The position numbers and the translations under genes are program-made. From positions 372,001 through 436,000 of the forward strand of contig NZ_JBIQWA010000002.1 of the NCBI RefSeq assembly GCF_046591575.1: a stretch of 64,000 nucleotides of DNA, in the 5' to 3' direction. Shown one piece after another: positions 43,667-53,557 of the stretch. Within the stretch, counting starts at the first letter, position 1, and each line of letters opens with the position of its first letter. Origin of the DNA: Marivita sp046591575. Its GTDB lineage: Bacteria > Pseudomonadota > Alphaproteobacteria > Rhodobacterales > Rhodobacteraceae. The notes under the pieces were generated by a model. That model saw nothing but the letters and a program-made list of their open reading frames with translations. It was not told where the DNA came from and searched no databases.

Positions 43667-44572
43667 TTATGTTATTGCGACCTCAAGTTCTGCGGCCTCA
43701 AGCCATGTCCAGTGGCCCATCCGGGACCGAAACCAGGTGCGCTGACGTTTGGCAAACTGGCGGGTCAGGATGCTGGCGCGCTCGCTGGCTTGCTCTATTA
43801 TCATGTGACCGTCCAGTACGGCCATCAGCTCGGCGGCTCCGATGGCTTTGGAGGACGGCAAATCGGGCGTCCAGCCCTCCTTATTGGCGCGCGCCTCGTC
43901 CAGTGCGCCTGCAGTGATCATACGTGCAAAGCGGTGTTCGATGCGCGGCGTCAGCCAGTCTTTCGGCGCATCAACGACAAAGGCCTGCACATCCGCAAGG
44001 CTCAGACGGGGCGGTGGGGTTGCATCCTGCCACGCAGCCAACCCGGTGCCGGTGCTGCGCAACACTTCCCAGGCGCGCTGCACCCGCATTGGGTTTTCAA
44101 GATCAATCCGTGATCGGGTGTCAGCATCCAGGTCCGGGATCAGACTGCGATGCCCGTGATCGGTGATCCGCGCCGTGGCTTCGGCCCGGACTGCATCCGG
44201 CGTTTCGGGAATACGCGCAAGGCCCTGCGTCAGCGCGGTAAAATAAAGACCGGTGCCGCCAACGATGATCGGTCTTGGGCCGGCGTCCAGATACGGTTCA
44301 AGATCGCGCAGCCAGTCACCGACCGAATAGACCACGTCGCGTGCCACATGCCCATAAAGCACATGCGGCGCGCGTGCCTCGTCCTGCACAGACGGGCGCG
44401 CGGTCAAGATGCGCCAATCGGCATAGACCTGGATGGCATCGGCATTGATCACGATCCCGCCCTGTTGTTCGGCAATCCGCAGTGCAAGGTCTGATTTTCC
44501 ACTCGCCGTCGGACCTGCGATCAGCACCGGTGTGGTCGGGGACAGGCCCGAAATAAGCTTTGAAATATCCAC
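43667..44572 (-). CDS. miaA: tRNA dimethylallyltransferase
   Basis: Adds an isopentenyl group to A37 of tRNAs that read UNN codons. P-loop GPTASGKS near residues 19-26, DAIQVYADWRI near 46 (substrate tRNA site), GGTGLYF near 106 and the RQFAKRQRTWFR block close to the C-terminus. I favour the GTG at 44572 (301 aa); a GTG at 44614 is also in frame. Divergent from pyrH with a 136-bp gap for both promoters. A tRNA-Leu(CAA), a likely MiaA substrate, is also in the window. Confidence 0.94.
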   Translation of the reverse strand: MDISKLISGLSPTTPVLIAGPTASGKSDLALRIAEQQGGIVINADAIQVYADWRILTARPSVQDEARAPHVLYGHVARDVVYSVGDWLRDLEPYLDAGPRPIIVGGTGLYFTALTQGLARIPETPDAVRAEATARITDHGHRSLIPDLDADTRSRIDLENPMRVQRAWEVLRSTGTGLAAWQDATPPPRLSLADVQAFVVDAPKDWLTPRIEHRFARMITAGALDEARANKEGWTPDLPSSKAIGAAELMAVLDGHMIIEQASERASILTRQFAKRQRTWFRSRMGHWTWLEAAELEVAIT

Positions 44573-44708
44573 GGTGACGCGCCTGTATCCTTGTCTTTGA
44601 CGGCCCGGCTGCACGGGATTGACCTGCGGCGTGACTGCGCCTTGCTCCCCTGCTGCTTTTCCGACATTTTGCGCGCAACCTTAGACTCTCGGCCAAACGG
44701 AGCGCAAT

Positions 44709-45458
44709 ATGACGGACAGCGACGCCCCCAAACCCAAATACAAACGTGTGATGCTCAAGATATCGGGTGAAGCACTCATGGGCGATCAGGGGTTCGGCCT
44801 GCATCCCCCAACGGTCGAGCGCATCGCGCGCGAGGTGAAATCGGTCCATGATCTGGGCGTCGAGATTTGTATGGTGATCGGCGGCGGCAACGTCTTTCGC
44901 GGCCTGCAAGGCTCGGCACAGGGGATGGAGCGCACCACCGCAGACTATATGGGCATGTTGGCGACGGTCATGAACGCCCTTGCCATGCAGTCCGCGCTTG
45001 AGCAACTGGGCGTGTTCACCCGCGTGATCAGTGCGATTCCGATGGATCAGGTGTGCGAACCCTACATCCGTCGCCGGGCTGTGCGGCATCTTGAAAAACA
45101 CCGGGTCTGCATTTTTGCGGCAGGCACCGGCAATCCGTATTTCACCACCGACACCGCCGCCACATTGCGCGCCAACGAAATGTCCTGCGAGGCAATCTTC
45201 AAAGGCACCAAGGTGGACGGGGTCTATGACAAAGATCCGGCAAAACATGATGATGCAGTCCGGTATGACAAGGTCACCTATGACGAGGTGCTGCAAAAAA
45301 ACCTTGGTGTCATGGACGCATCGGCCATTGCGCTGGCGCGCGACAACAATCTGCCAATCATTGTGTTTTCCCTTGATGAACCCGGCGGGTTTCGCGGAAT
45401 TCTGGCAGGCGAGGGCACCTATACAATCGTTCACCCCGGGACATACGCGTCCGGCTAG
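44709..45458 (+). CDS. pyrH: Uridylate kinase
   Basis: Phosphorylates UMP to UDP; hexameric bacterial amino-acid kinase family enzyme. The 249-aa protein starts after a short tail with YKRVMLKISGEALMGDQGFG (11-30) and has IGGGNVFRG near 58 and the KVDGVYDKDP loop near 165-174. Begins the long pyrH-to-lpxB block. rpsB and tsf, its usual upstream neighbours, are not here. Confidence 0.97.
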   Translation: MTDSDAPKPKYKRVMLKISGEALMGDQGFGLHPPTVERIAREVKSVHDLGVEICMVIGGGNVFRGLQGSAQGMERTTADYMGMLATVMNALAMQSALEQLGVFTRVISAIPMDQVCEPYIRRRAVRHLEKHRVCIFAAGTGNPYFTTDTAATLRANEMSCEAIFKGTKVDGVYDKDPAKHDDAVRYDKVTYDEVLQKNLGVMDASAIALARDNNLPIIVFSLDEPGGFRGILAGEGTYTIVHPGTYASG

Positions 45459-45588
45459 TCGGCGCGGTTATGATCTTGGGGTGTCAGAACGCGACTGCTG
45501 GGTCCGAACAACCACCAAGACGCTATACTTTCGGGCGCGCGTCGCTTAGAACCCAATAAAAGCACAAAAATTCGATCTTGAGGGCCAC

Positions 45589-46152
45589 ATGGCAGACGAC
45601 TTTCTACTTGATACCGATGATCTGACGCGCCGTATGGACGGTGCGATGGCCAATTTGCGCACCGAATTCGCGTCATTGCGCACCGGACGCGCCAGCGCGT
45701 CAATGCTTGAGCCGGTGATGGTGGACGCCTATGGCAGCCTGACCCCGATCAATCAGGTGGGCACGGTGAACGTGCCGGAACCGCGTATGGTGACGGTGAA
45801 TGTCTGGGACAAGGGACTGGTCGGGAAAGTTGAAAAAGCTATTCGCGAAAGCGGGTTGGGGATCAATCCTCAACTGAATGGCACGATCATCATGCTGCCG
45901 ATCCCCGAACTGAACGAGGAACGCCGTCGCGAGCTGGGCAAGGTTGCCGGAAGCTATGCGGAAAACGCCCGCGTGTCGGTTCGCAACATTCGCCGGGACG
46001 GTATGGACCAGATCAAAAAGGCCAAGGCCGAGGGCATGTCAGAAGATGACCAGAAATTCTGGGAAACCGAAGTCCAGGAACTGACCGACGATTACATCAA
46101 AAAGATTGATGCCGCTTTGGAGACGAAGCAAGAAGAGATCATGCAAGTCTGA
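45589..46152 (+). CDS. frr: Ribosome recycling factor
   Basis: Splits post-termination ribosomes with EF-G. 187 aa with the RRF pattern: LRTGRASASMLEPVMVDAYG (26-45) and the VSVRNIRRDGMDQIKKAKAEG block near 130-150. A TATACT box at 45534-45539 in the 130-bp gap after pyrH may be a -10 element of a separate promoter, with no clear -35. GAGGG lies 6-7 nt before the ATG. Confidence 0.97.
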   Translation: MADDFLLDTDDLTRRMDGAMANLRTEFASLRTGRASASMLEPVMVDAYGSLTPINQVGTVNVPEPRMVTVNVWDKGLVGKVEKAIRESGLGINPQLNGTIIMLPIPELNEERRRELGKVAGSYAENARVSVRNIRRDGMDQIKKAKAEGMSEDDQKFWETEVQELTDDYIKKIDAALETKQEEIMQV

Positions 46153-46178
46153 GCATCCGCAGGAAGGACGTCGGCACG

Positions 46179-46916
46179 ATGGCACAGCCCCAGCCTCAGC
46201 CTAAACAGACTGGCGACGGTCCGCGCCATGTGGCGATCATCATGGATGGCAATGGCCGCTGGGCCGCGCAACGCGGTCGGCCGCGTTTATTCGGGCATCA
46301 GGCCGGGGCACGGCGGGTGCGCGAAATCGTCGAAGCCTGTCCCGAGCTTGGGGTCGATTATCTGACGGTATTCGCCTTTTCGACCGAGAACTGGAAACGC
46401 ACCCAGTCCGAGGTGGCGGGCCTCATGAACCTGTTTCGCCGCTACATCACCCGCGAGGCGAAGGCGCTCAAGGCCAATGACGTGTGCGTGCGGTTCATCG
46501 GCGACCGCGTGCGCCTTGATAAAAAACTGGTCGCGATGATGGACGAGCTTGAGGCGCTGACCGCAGAGTGCCGCACCGTCAACCTGACCATCGCCATCAA
46601 TTATGGTGGCCGCGACGAGGTCGCCCGGGCCACCAAACGTCTGGCGCGGGATGTTGCATCAGGCAGGCTTGATCCTGAAGCAGTGGATGAAGAAACGCTG
46701 CCAAAGTATCTTGACACTTGCGTTCTTCCCGATCCGGATCTGGTGATCCGTACCAGCGGAGAAGCCCGTATTTCGAATTTCCTGCTGTGGCAATCGGCCT
46801 ATTCGGAATACGAATTTATCGACACGCTCTGGCCGGATTTTTCAGCCGACGAGTTTCGGGCAACAGTAGGAGGCTTCGGCGCGCGGGATCGGCGCTTTGG
46901 GGCCGTGCGGGCATGA
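46179..46916 (+). CDS. uppS: Isoprenyl transferase (undecaprenyl diphosphate synthase type)
   Basis: Cis-prenyltransferase that makes the C55 lipid carrier for peptidoglycan and O-antigen. 245 aa: MDGNGRWA at 22-29 with catalytic Asp23, LTVFAFSTENWKR near 65 and DLVIRTSGEARISNFLLWQSAYSE near 188-211. Its stop overlaps the cdsA start (ATGA). Confidence 0.96.
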   Translation: MAQPQPQPKQTGDGPRHVAIIMDGNGRWAAQRGRPRLFGHQAGARRVREIVEACPELGVDYLTVFAFSTENWKRTQSEVAGLMNLFRRYITREAKALKANDVCVRFIGDRVRLDKKLVAMMDELEALTAECRTVNLTIAINYGGRDEVARATKRLARDVASGRLDPEAVDEETLPKYLDTCVLPDPDLVIRTSGEARISNFLLWQSAYSEYEFIDTLWPDFSADEFRATVGGFGARDRRFGAVRA

Positions 46917-47701
46917 CCACCGGCAAGTGGGACGATCTGTTGCCGCGGCTTGCCTCCGCGGTGGCCATGGTGGGCATTGGCGCGCTGGGGGTTTGGCTTG
47001 GCGGGTTATGGTTTCATGCGCTGATTTCTGTGGTGGTGGGGCTTATGGTGTGGGAACTTGTCACCATGCTCGACACCGCGCGCAACCGGTCTGCCTTGAT
47101 ATTGGGCGTCGCGTCGGGTGCCGCTGCCATGGTGGCGATAGAACTGCCGGCCTCTTTTGCGCTGCCACTGTTGCTGATTCCGTCCATGCTGGGCCTTGGC
47201 CGTATGGAAAACGGCGGCGTGACATATGCGGTGTTCACCGCTCTGATCCAGTTGGCCGGGTACGGGCTGATGGCGTTGCGCGATGACTTCGGCCTGACAT
47301 GGATGGTCTGGCTGCTGCTTGTGGTGGTTGTGACCGACATCGCCGGGTATTTTGCCGGTCGGTTGATTGGCGGGCCCAAACTTTGGCCCCGCGTCAGCCC
47401 CAAGAAAACATGGTCCGGAACGGTTGCTGGATGGGCCGGTTCTGCGGTGCTGGCCGTGATGTTTGCCGGTGCCACCAAAGCGGGGGCAGGGCTGATCGGG
47501 GTCAGCGTCGCGGTCAGCATGGCCAGCCAGATTGGGGATATCGCCGAAAGCGCGATCAAACGGCGGTCCGGCGTCAAGGACAGCTCGAACCTCATTCCCG
47601 GTCACGGTGGGTTGCTGGACCGGTTTGACGGGATGCTGGGGGCGGCGATCTTTATCGTGATTGCAGGGCAGCTTATTGGTTTTCCTCCGGGGTCCGAATG
47701 A
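46913..47701 (+). CDS. cdsA: Phosphatidate cytidylyltransferase
   Basis: Inner-membrane enzyme making CDP-diacylglycerol from CTP and phosphatidate, the entry to all membrane phospholipids. 262 aa with about seven helices and the family signature SAIKRRSGVKDSSNLIPGHGG followed by LLDRFDGML (about 213-243). Coupled on both sides: 4-bp overlaps with uppS and dxr. The frame is open upstream to 46718, within uppS, but only the ATG at 46913 makes sense. Confidence 0.95.
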   Translation: MTTGKWDDLLPRLASAVAMVGIGALGVWLGGLWFHALISVVVGLMVWELVTMLDTARNRSALILGVASGAAAMVAIELPASFALPLLLIPSMLGLGRMENGGVTYAVFTALIQLAGYGLMALRDDFGLTWMVWLLLVVVVTDIAGYFAGRLIGGPKLWPRVSPKKTWSGTVAGWAGSAVLAVMFAGATKAGAGLIGVSVAVSMASQIGDIAESAIKRRSGVKDSSNLIPGHGGLLDRFDGMLGAAIFIVIAGQLIGFPPGSE

Positions 47702-48861
47702 GGCGGGTGACGATATTCGGGGCCACCGGCTCTATCGGGCAGAACACGCTGAACCTGATTGGCCGCGATCCGGACGCCTATGATGTCGTTGCGCTGACCG
47801 GTGGTCAGAATATCGCGCAACTTGCGAAAGACGCCATCGCGTTCAAGGCGGATGTTGCCGTCACCGCTCATTCGCATTTGTTGAATGATCTGCGACAGGC
47901 GCTTGCTGGATCAGGTGTCGAAGCTGCCGCAGGCCCGCAAGCCTTGATTGATGCGGCGGCGCGCCCGGCGGATTGGGTGATGTCGTCAATCGTCGGATCA
48001 GCCGGTCTGGCACCGGGGCTGACCGCACTGCAACAGGGCGCAAGCCTGGCACTTGCCAACAAGGAAAGCATGGTCTGCGCAGGCCCGCTGATGTTGTCCA
48101 CCGCCAAAGCACATGGCGCGCGGATCTTGCCCGTCGACAGTGAACATTCAGCGGTGTTTCAGGCGTTGATCGGCGAAGATCTGGACGCGATCGAGCGCGT
48201 GATCATCACCGCCTCTGGCGGCGCGTTTCGCGATTGGCCGTTAGAGGATCTGGCCGCTGCAACCCCGGAACAGGCCGCCCAGCATCCCAATTGGGACATG
48301 GGCCAGCGCATCACCATCGACAGCGCGTCCATGTTTAACAAGGCGCTTGAGCTGATTGAAACAAAAGAGTTTTTTCAGATCGCCCCGGCAAAGATCGAAG
48401 CCGTGGTTCATCCCGAATCGATGATCCACGCGCTGGTCGGGTTCCAGGACGGCGCGCTGATGGCGCATGTTGGCCCGCCGGATATGCGCCACGCGATCGG
48501 GTTTGCCCTGCACTATCCCCAGCGCAAGGCGCTGCCTGTTGAACGGCTTGATCTTGTGTCGCTTGGACAGCTGACCTTCCGCCCCGCCGACGAGCAGCGC
48601 TGGCCCGCGTTGCGCCTTGCCAGAGAGGTGATGGCAACAGGTGGTCTGGCGGGCGCTGTGTTCAATGCCGCCAAGGAACGGGCGCTTGACGGGTTTCTGG
48701 ATCGGCGCATCGGATTTCAGCAGATTGCATCGGTTGTGGAAGAGGTTCTTTCCAGAGTTTCGGCCCAACCGGGCCACATTGATGCCGCCATCACCCTTGA
48801 TAACGTGATGCATGCAGACCATCTCGCTCGGGTAAGGGCAGATGAAATCATGAACAAATAA
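47698..48861 (+). CDS. dxr: 1-deoxy-D-xylulose-5-phosphate reductoisomerase
   Basis: Second step of the MEP isoprenoid pathway (DXP to MEP with NADPH). 387 aa: GATGSIGQNTL (6-16) nucleotide site, LANKESMVCAG near 120, LPVDSEHSAVFQ near 144-155 (metal Asp/Glu), GGAFRDWP near 177 and the NPPI-like HPNWDMGQRITIDSASMFNKALE segment near 200. Start overlaps the cdsA stop. Confidence 0.97.
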   Translation: MRRVTIFGATGSIGQNTLNLIGRDPDAYDVVALTGGQNIAQLAKDAIAFKADVAVTAHSHLLNDLRQALAGSGVEAAAGPQALIDAAARPADWVMSSIVGSAGLAPGLTALQQGASLALANKESMVCAGPLMLSTAKAHGARILPVDSEHSAVFQALIGEDLDAIERVIITASGGAFRDWPLEDLAAATPEQAAQHPNWDMGQRITIDSASMFNKALELIETKEFFQIAPAKIEAVVHPESMIHALVGFQDGALMAHVGPPDMRHAIGFALHYPQRKALPVERLDLVSLGQLTFRPADEQRWPALRLAREVMATGGLAGAVFNAAKERALDGFLDRRIGFQQIASVVEEVLSRVSAQPGHIDAAITLDNVMHADHLARVRADEIMNK

Positions 48862-48873
48862 AGAGGTTGAGCC

Positions 48874-50217
48874 GTGGATATTGCAGCGTTGCTGCCGCAG
48901 TTTGGTGGGGTGATCTGGACCATTCTGGCCTTTGTGATCGCCTTGTCGGTTATTGTCGCGATCCATGAATACGGGCATTACATCGTGGGCCGCTGGTCCG
49001 GGATTGATGCTGACGTGTTCTCGCTTGGCTTTGGGCCGGTGTTGTTTTCGCGGGTCGATAAACGCGGCACCAAATGGCAATTTGCGCTGCTGCCCTTGGG
49101 CGGCTACGTCAAATTTAAGGGGGACGAAAACGCCTCTGGGGGCAAAGACGAAGACGCCATGGCCGAACTGTCCGATGCGGAACGCCGCCGAACCATGAAC
49201 GGCGCGCCGCTTTGGGCGCGGGCGTTGACGGTTGCTGCAGGTCCGGCGTTCAACTTTGCCCTGTCCATCCTGATCTTTACCGGTGTGTTCATGCTGCGCG
49301 GCGAGGTGACAGACCCCGTCAAAGTCGGCGAATTGCGCGCGGTGCCATCGCAGAACGAATTGCAGGTGGGCGACGAGCTTGTCGAGATTTCCGGTGTGCC
49401 GCTGCCATCCTTCAACGATGGCGCGTTGTTTGAGACCTTCCTCAACCAACTGCCGGAATCGGCCAATCTTGAATACACGGTGATCCGCGACGGACAAGAG
49501 CAGGTGATCCAGGGACCGTATGTCTATCCGCCAGTGGCCACCCAGATCATTCCACGCTCTGCTGCGGATGATGCGGGCTTTCGTCCGGGCGATATCGTGA
49601 CATCCATCAATGCGACCGACATCTACTCTTTTGAACAATTGCGTGTCGCGGTCGAGGGATCAGAGGGCGAAACCCTGGATCTTGAGGTGTGGCGCGACGG
49701 CGAAATCCGCGAATTGCAGCTGACACCACGCCGCACGGACGAACCACAGCCCGACGGGTCGTTCAAAACCGTGTACCGCATGGGCATTATCGGCGGGATG
49801 TTTTTTGAACCGGCGACCGAATTCGGCGGCCCGGTCAGTGCGATGATGTCCGGGGTCGAACAGACCGGACGCATCATTCAGGGATCGCTGTCCGGTCTCT
49901 ATCACATGATCACCGGAGCCATCAGCACCTGCAATCTGTCGGGTCCGATCGGTATTGCCGAAACCTCTGGTTCTATGGCGTCGCAGGGTACGGCGAACTT
50001 TATCTGGTTCATCGCCGTCCTCAGCACCGCTGTTGGTCTGTTGAACCTGTTCCCCATCCCGGTTCTGGATGGCGGGCACCTGGTGTTTCACGCCTATGAG
50101 GCAGTCACCGGCAAACCCCCAAGCGATAAGGTTCTGCGCGTGCTGATGGGCATCGGGTTGACGCTGTTGCTGTCATTGATGCTCTTTGCGTTAACAAACG
50201 ATCTTTTCTGCCCCTGA
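48874..50217 (+). CDS. rseP: Site-2 protease RseP
   Basis: Intramembrane zinc protease of the sigmaE-type stress route and signal-peptide clearance. 447 aa, GTG start with GAGG upstream. HEYGH at 31-35 inside TM1 supplies the catalytic Glu32 and two zinc ligands; PDZ-like periplasmic domains cover about 115-290; the third ligand lies in LFPIPVLDGGHLVF near 390-403. Upstream of bamA as in most proteobacteria. Confidence 0.96.
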   Translation: MDIAALLPQFGGVIWTILAFVIALSVIVAIHEYGHYIVGRWSGIDADVFSLGFGPVLFSRVDKRGTKWQFALLPLGGYVKFKGDENASGGKDEDAMAELSDAERRRTMNGAPLWARALTVAAGPAFNFALSILIFTGVFMLRGEVTDPVKVGELRAVPSQNELQVGDELVEISGVPLPSFNDGALFETFLNQLPESANLEYTVIRDGQEQVIQGPYVYPPVATQIIPRSAADDAGFRPGDIVTSINATDIYSFEQLRVAVEGSEGETLDLEVWRDGEIRELQLTPRRTDEPQPDGSFKTVYRMGIIGGMFFEPATEFGGPVSAMMSGVEQTGRIIQGSLSGLYHMITGAISTCNLSGPIGIAETSGSMASQGTANFIWFIAVLSTAVGLLNLFPIPVLDGGHLVFHAYEAVTGKPPSDKVLRVLMGIGLTLLLSLMLFALTNDLFCP

Positions 50218-50326
50218 TTGGCCCGGAATCACGAACGCGTCTCTTGGAATCGCCTCAATTGGGTTCGCAATAGCGTCACATTTGGGATGGATACATGGTC
50301 AACGACCCAGACATCCGAGGTGCGTC

Positions 50327-50485
50327 ATGCAAACAATTCAAGACGGCTACCGCAGTGTGAGCCTGCTTCTTACCATGAATTGGGATCGTTTGCTCTATGG
50401 CTTTGCCATTGTTGCAGCACTGTTTCTGGGCGCGTTCATCGGGTCGTTTGTGATTGAGGCAATGACACACCCGGTCGGCTATTGA
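50327..50485 (+). CDS. Small single-span membrane peptide (52 aa) between rseP and bamA
   Basis: ATG at 50327 with GAGG 6-7 nt upstream; an in-frame ATG at 50375 could give a 36-aa version. After a polar start there is one hydrophobic helix (about 20-43, LYGFAIVAALFLGAFIGSFVI) and a short tail (EAMTHPVGY). No known function. Located between two envelope-biogenesis genes but separated by 110 and 82 bp, so it may have its own transcript. Confidence 0.62.
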   Translation: MQTIQDGYRSVSLLLTMNWDRLLYGFAIVAALFLGAFIGSFVIEAMTHPVGY

Positions 50486-50567
50486 ACAAAGGCGCTTTTG
50501 CGCTTTTGACAAGACACGGCAATCTCGGTACTCAGATTCCAAAAGCAGGTCTGAGTAGGGTGCCACG

Positions 50568-52910
50568 ATGACATATAAAACAGGCGGGCAGGTGACGCGA
50601 AAAGCAGCGCGGACCTCGACTCTACGTCCAATATTGTTAGCTGCTTCCGTCGCGGTGTCGGTTGGTCTTGTGACCACGCCTGATCTGGCGCTTGCGCAGG
50701 ATTTTCGGTTCAATGCGGTGTCTGTCGAAGGCAACCAGCGCATCGAAGCCGGAACAATTGCGACCTACCTTGGTGTTGCGCGCGGCGAAACCGTCACTGC
50801 AGCGGAATTGAACGACGGGTATCAACGCATTCTTGCCTCTGGGCTGTTCGAAAGCGTCGAAATCGAACCGCGCGGCAACACATTGGTTGTGCGTGTGGTT
50901 GAGCTCCCGACCGTCAACCGCATCACCTTTGAAGGCAATTCCCGTGTCGACGACGAGGCTTTGTCGCTGATCATCCAGTCGGAGTCGCGACGTGTATTCA
51001 GCCCGTCAACCGCCGAGGCGGACGCGGCGCGGATCACCGAAGCCTATTCCCAGCAGGGGCGCATCGCCGCGCGCGTTCAGCCCAAGGTGATCCGCAGGTC
51101 CGACAACCGCGTCGATCTGGTGTTCGAAGTGTTTGAAGGCGGTGTTTCGGAAATCGAACGCATCGGCTTTGCCGGAAATCAGGTCTTCAGTGACCGTCGC
51201 CTGCGCCGGGTGCTTGAAACCAAACAGGCCGGTATTTTCCGGGCCCTGATCCAGAGCGATACATTTATCGAAGACCGGATCGAATTTGACCGTCAGGTCT
51301 TGCGGGATTTCTACCAATCTCGCGGTTATGTTGATTTCCGCACCACCGGCGTGACCTCGAACCTGAGCGAAGAACGCGACGGGTTCTTTGTCACCTTCAA
51401 CGTCGAAGAGGGGCAGCAGTTCCGCTTTGGCGAGGTCACGGCCACCTCTGATCTGGCAGAGGTTGATCCCGACGTGTTTCAGCAAGCCATCCGCTTGCGC
51501 TCGGGCCGGGTGTATTCACCCACCGCCGTGGAAACCGAAATTGCCCGTCTCGAACGCCTGGCCATCCGCGAGGGGCTTAATTTTGTGCGCGTCGAACCGC
51601 GCGTGACCCGCAATGACCGCGATCTGACGTTGGATGTCGAATTTCTTCTGACCCGTGGCGAACGCGTGTTTGTCGAGAGGATCGACATCGAAGGCAACAC
51701 AACCACGCTCGACCGCGTGGTCCGTCGCCAGTTCCGGGTGGTCGAAGGCGATCCGTTCAACCCGCGCGAAATCCGCGAAAGTGCAGAACGTGTGCGCGCG
51801 TTGGGTTTCTTTGGCGATGCACAGGTCGAAGCCCGCGAAGGCTCAACACCGCAGCAGGTTGTGATTGACGTCGATGTCGAAGAACAGCCCACCGGCGCGC
51901 TCAGCTTTGGTGGATCGTATTCCACCGGCGGCGGTTTTGGTGCTGCGATTACATTCAGCGAACGCAACTTTCTGGGCCGGGGGCAGCGATTGTCTCTGGG
52001 TGTCACAACCGGGGTGGATTCCTCCAACTACAGCTTCAGCTTTACCGAACCTGCCTTCCTTGGCCGAAATGTCGCGTTCAATTTCAGCCTCAGCTATCTG
52101 GAGACCGACAACGCGTCCGCCGAATTCGACACAGCGATCGGCAATTTCTCGACCGGATTCACGTTCCCTGTGTCCGAAAACGGCCGACTGAGCCTGCGCT
52201 ACGGCGCGCAGTATTCAGAGATCACCAATTTGAACGAAGAAGTCGGGTCGATCATCAGGGCCGAAGCAGACCGGGGCGAAGTTTGGGAAAGCTTTGTGGG
52301 CTATCGCTACAGCTATGACACACGCCGTACTGGCTTGAACCCAAGCGCCGGTGTCCTGCTTGAATTTGGTCAGAATTTTGCCGGTCTGGGGGGCGACAGC
52401 ACCTATGTCGAATCCAATTTGCGCGCCGTGGCTCAGACCCGTGTCTGGAACGACGAAGTGACCCTTCGCGCCACATTGCAAGCCGGAGCACTCAGCTTTT
52501 CGGAAGGCTCGTCGCGGGTGACGGACCGCTTCAAGCTGGGATCAAACCTGATGCGCGGGTTTGAATCGGGCGGCATCGGCCCGCGCGAAGTTGGGCCGGG
52601 TGACGTCAATGATCCTTTGGGCGGTGATTACTTTGCGGTTGCACGCTTTGAAGCGGAATTCCCGCTGCCGCTGCCCGAAGAATACGGCATCACCGGCGGC
52701 GTCTTTTATGACGTAGGAAGCCTTTGGGGGCTGGAAGAGACCAATGAAAATGTCCTGTACGAAGATTTCACAGCCCGTCATGTGGTTGGCGTGTCTGTCT
52801 TCTGGACCACACCGTTGGGTCCGTTGCGGTTCAATTTCAGCGAAGCGCTAAGCTCGGAAGAGTTTGACGAAACCCAAAGCTTCGATCTGACGATTTCCAC
52901 GCAGTTCTAA
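50568..52910 (+). CDS. bamA: Outer membrane protein assembly factor BamA
   Basis: Omp85-family insertase for beta-barrel proteins. 780 aa: signal peptide ending around residue 44 (ALAQ, after a longer-than-usual basic lead), five POTRA domains (about 46-430; the first begins DFRFNAVSVEGNQRI), then the 16-strand barrel ending in a C-terminal Phe (SFDLTISTQF), as expected for an outer-membrane protein. Followed directly by skp. Confidence 0.97.
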   Translation: MTYKTGGQVTRKAARTSTLRPILLAASVAVSVGLVTTPDLALAQDFRFNAVSVEGNQRIEAGTIATYLGVARGETVTAAELNDGYQRILASGLFESVEIEPRGNTLVVRVVELPTVNRITFEGNSRVDDEALSLIIQSESRRVFSPSTAEADAARITEAYSQQGRIAARVQPKVIRRSDNRVDLVFEVFEGGVSEIERIGFAGNQVFSDRRLRRVLETKQAGIFRALIQSDTFIEDRIEFDRQVLRDFYQSRGYVDFRTTGVTSNLSEERDGFFVTFNVEEGQQFRFGEVTATSDLAEVDPDVFQQAIRLRSGRVYSPTAVETEIARLERLAIREGLNFVRVEPRVTRNDRDLTLDVEFLLTRGERVFVERIDIEGNTTTLDRVVRRQFRVVEGDPFNPREIRESAERVRALGFFGDAQVEAREGSTPQQVVIDVDVEEQPTGALSFGGSYSTGGGFGAAITFSERNFLGRGQRLSLGVTTGVDSSNYSFSFTEPAFLGRNVAFNFSLSYLETDNASAEFDTAIGNFSTGFTFPVSENGRLSLRYGAQYSEITNLNEEVGSIIRAEADRGEVWESFVGYRYSYDTRRTGLNPSAGVLLEFGQNFAGLGGDSTYVESNLRAVAQTRVWNDEVTLRATLQAGALSFSEGSSRVTDRFKLGSNLMRGFESGGIGPREVGPGDVNDPLGGDYFAVARFEAEFPLPLPEEYGITGGVFYDVGSLWGLEETNENVLYEDFTARHVVGVSVFWTTPLGPLRFNFSEALSSEEFDETQSFDLTISTQF

Positions 52911-53495
52911 ATGCGGACATGGTTTGGCACAGTCTCAGGGGCGCTCTTCGGGGCGCTTTTGACCTTTGGCGGACCGGCACCTGCGCAGCAGGATGGCGGT
53001 TTGTCCAATCTTGGCATCGTACAAAGCCTGATCCTGACAATATCCCCCGATATCCTGTTCAACCAAAGCGCCTTTGGTCAACGTGTGGTGCGTGAAATCG
53101 AAGAGGAAAGCGCTGAAATCGCTGCGGAAAATCGCCAGATCGAGGCCGATCTGACCTCTGAGGAACGGGAATTGACAGAGCTGCGCGATACCTTGCCGCC
53201 CGCCGATTTCCGCGCCCGCGCCGAAGCGTTCGACGAAAAAGTGCAAGCGCTGCGGCGCACGCAGGATGAAAAGGCCCGTGCGGTCGGGCAGCGCACAGAA
53301 GAGGCGCGCCGCGCGCTTCTTAGTGCGGTTCAACCGGTTTTGTTGCAGCTTATGCAGGAAAGCGGCGCTGTCGCCGTGCTGGACCGACGGGCCGTATTGC
53401 TCAGTGTAGATGCTGTCGACATCACGGATGAGGCGATCTTGCGGATCAACGAAGAATTTGGCGAAGGGGCCGCGATCCTGCCTTTGCGCCCCTGA
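52911..53495 (+). CDS. Skp/OmpH-family periplasmic chaperone
   Basis: 194 aa beginning at the base after the bamA stop. Signal peptide about 1-23 (ending PAPAQ). Residues about 60-150 are a charged coiled coil (REIEEESAEIAAENRQIEADL...), the tentacle region of Skp, which carries unfolded outer-membrane proteins to BamA. C-terminal part (AVLDRRAVLLSVDAVDITDEA) matches the OmpH body. Confidence 0.9.
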   Translation: MRTWFGTVSGALFGALLTFGGPAPAQQDGGLSNLGIVQSLILTISPDILFNQSAFGQRVVREIEEESAEIAAENRQIEADLTSEERELTELRDTLPPADFRARAEAFDEKVQALRRTQDEKARAVGQRTEEARRALLSAVQPVLLQLMQESGAVAVLDRRAVLLSVDAVDITDEAILRINEEFGEGAAILPLRP

Positions 53496-53557
53496 CGTCT
53501 TGCCCCAGCGCACCGGGATTGTTACTCAGCCCGGACTGAATTCAAAGGGACACCCCT

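Noticed and set aside
42098..44113. Long plus-strand ORF (671 aa) across the binding-protein gene and miaA
   Set aside because: Antisense to two well-recognised genes; its protein is rich in His/Arg/Gly and has no family pattern. Such long shadows are common in GC-rich DNA.
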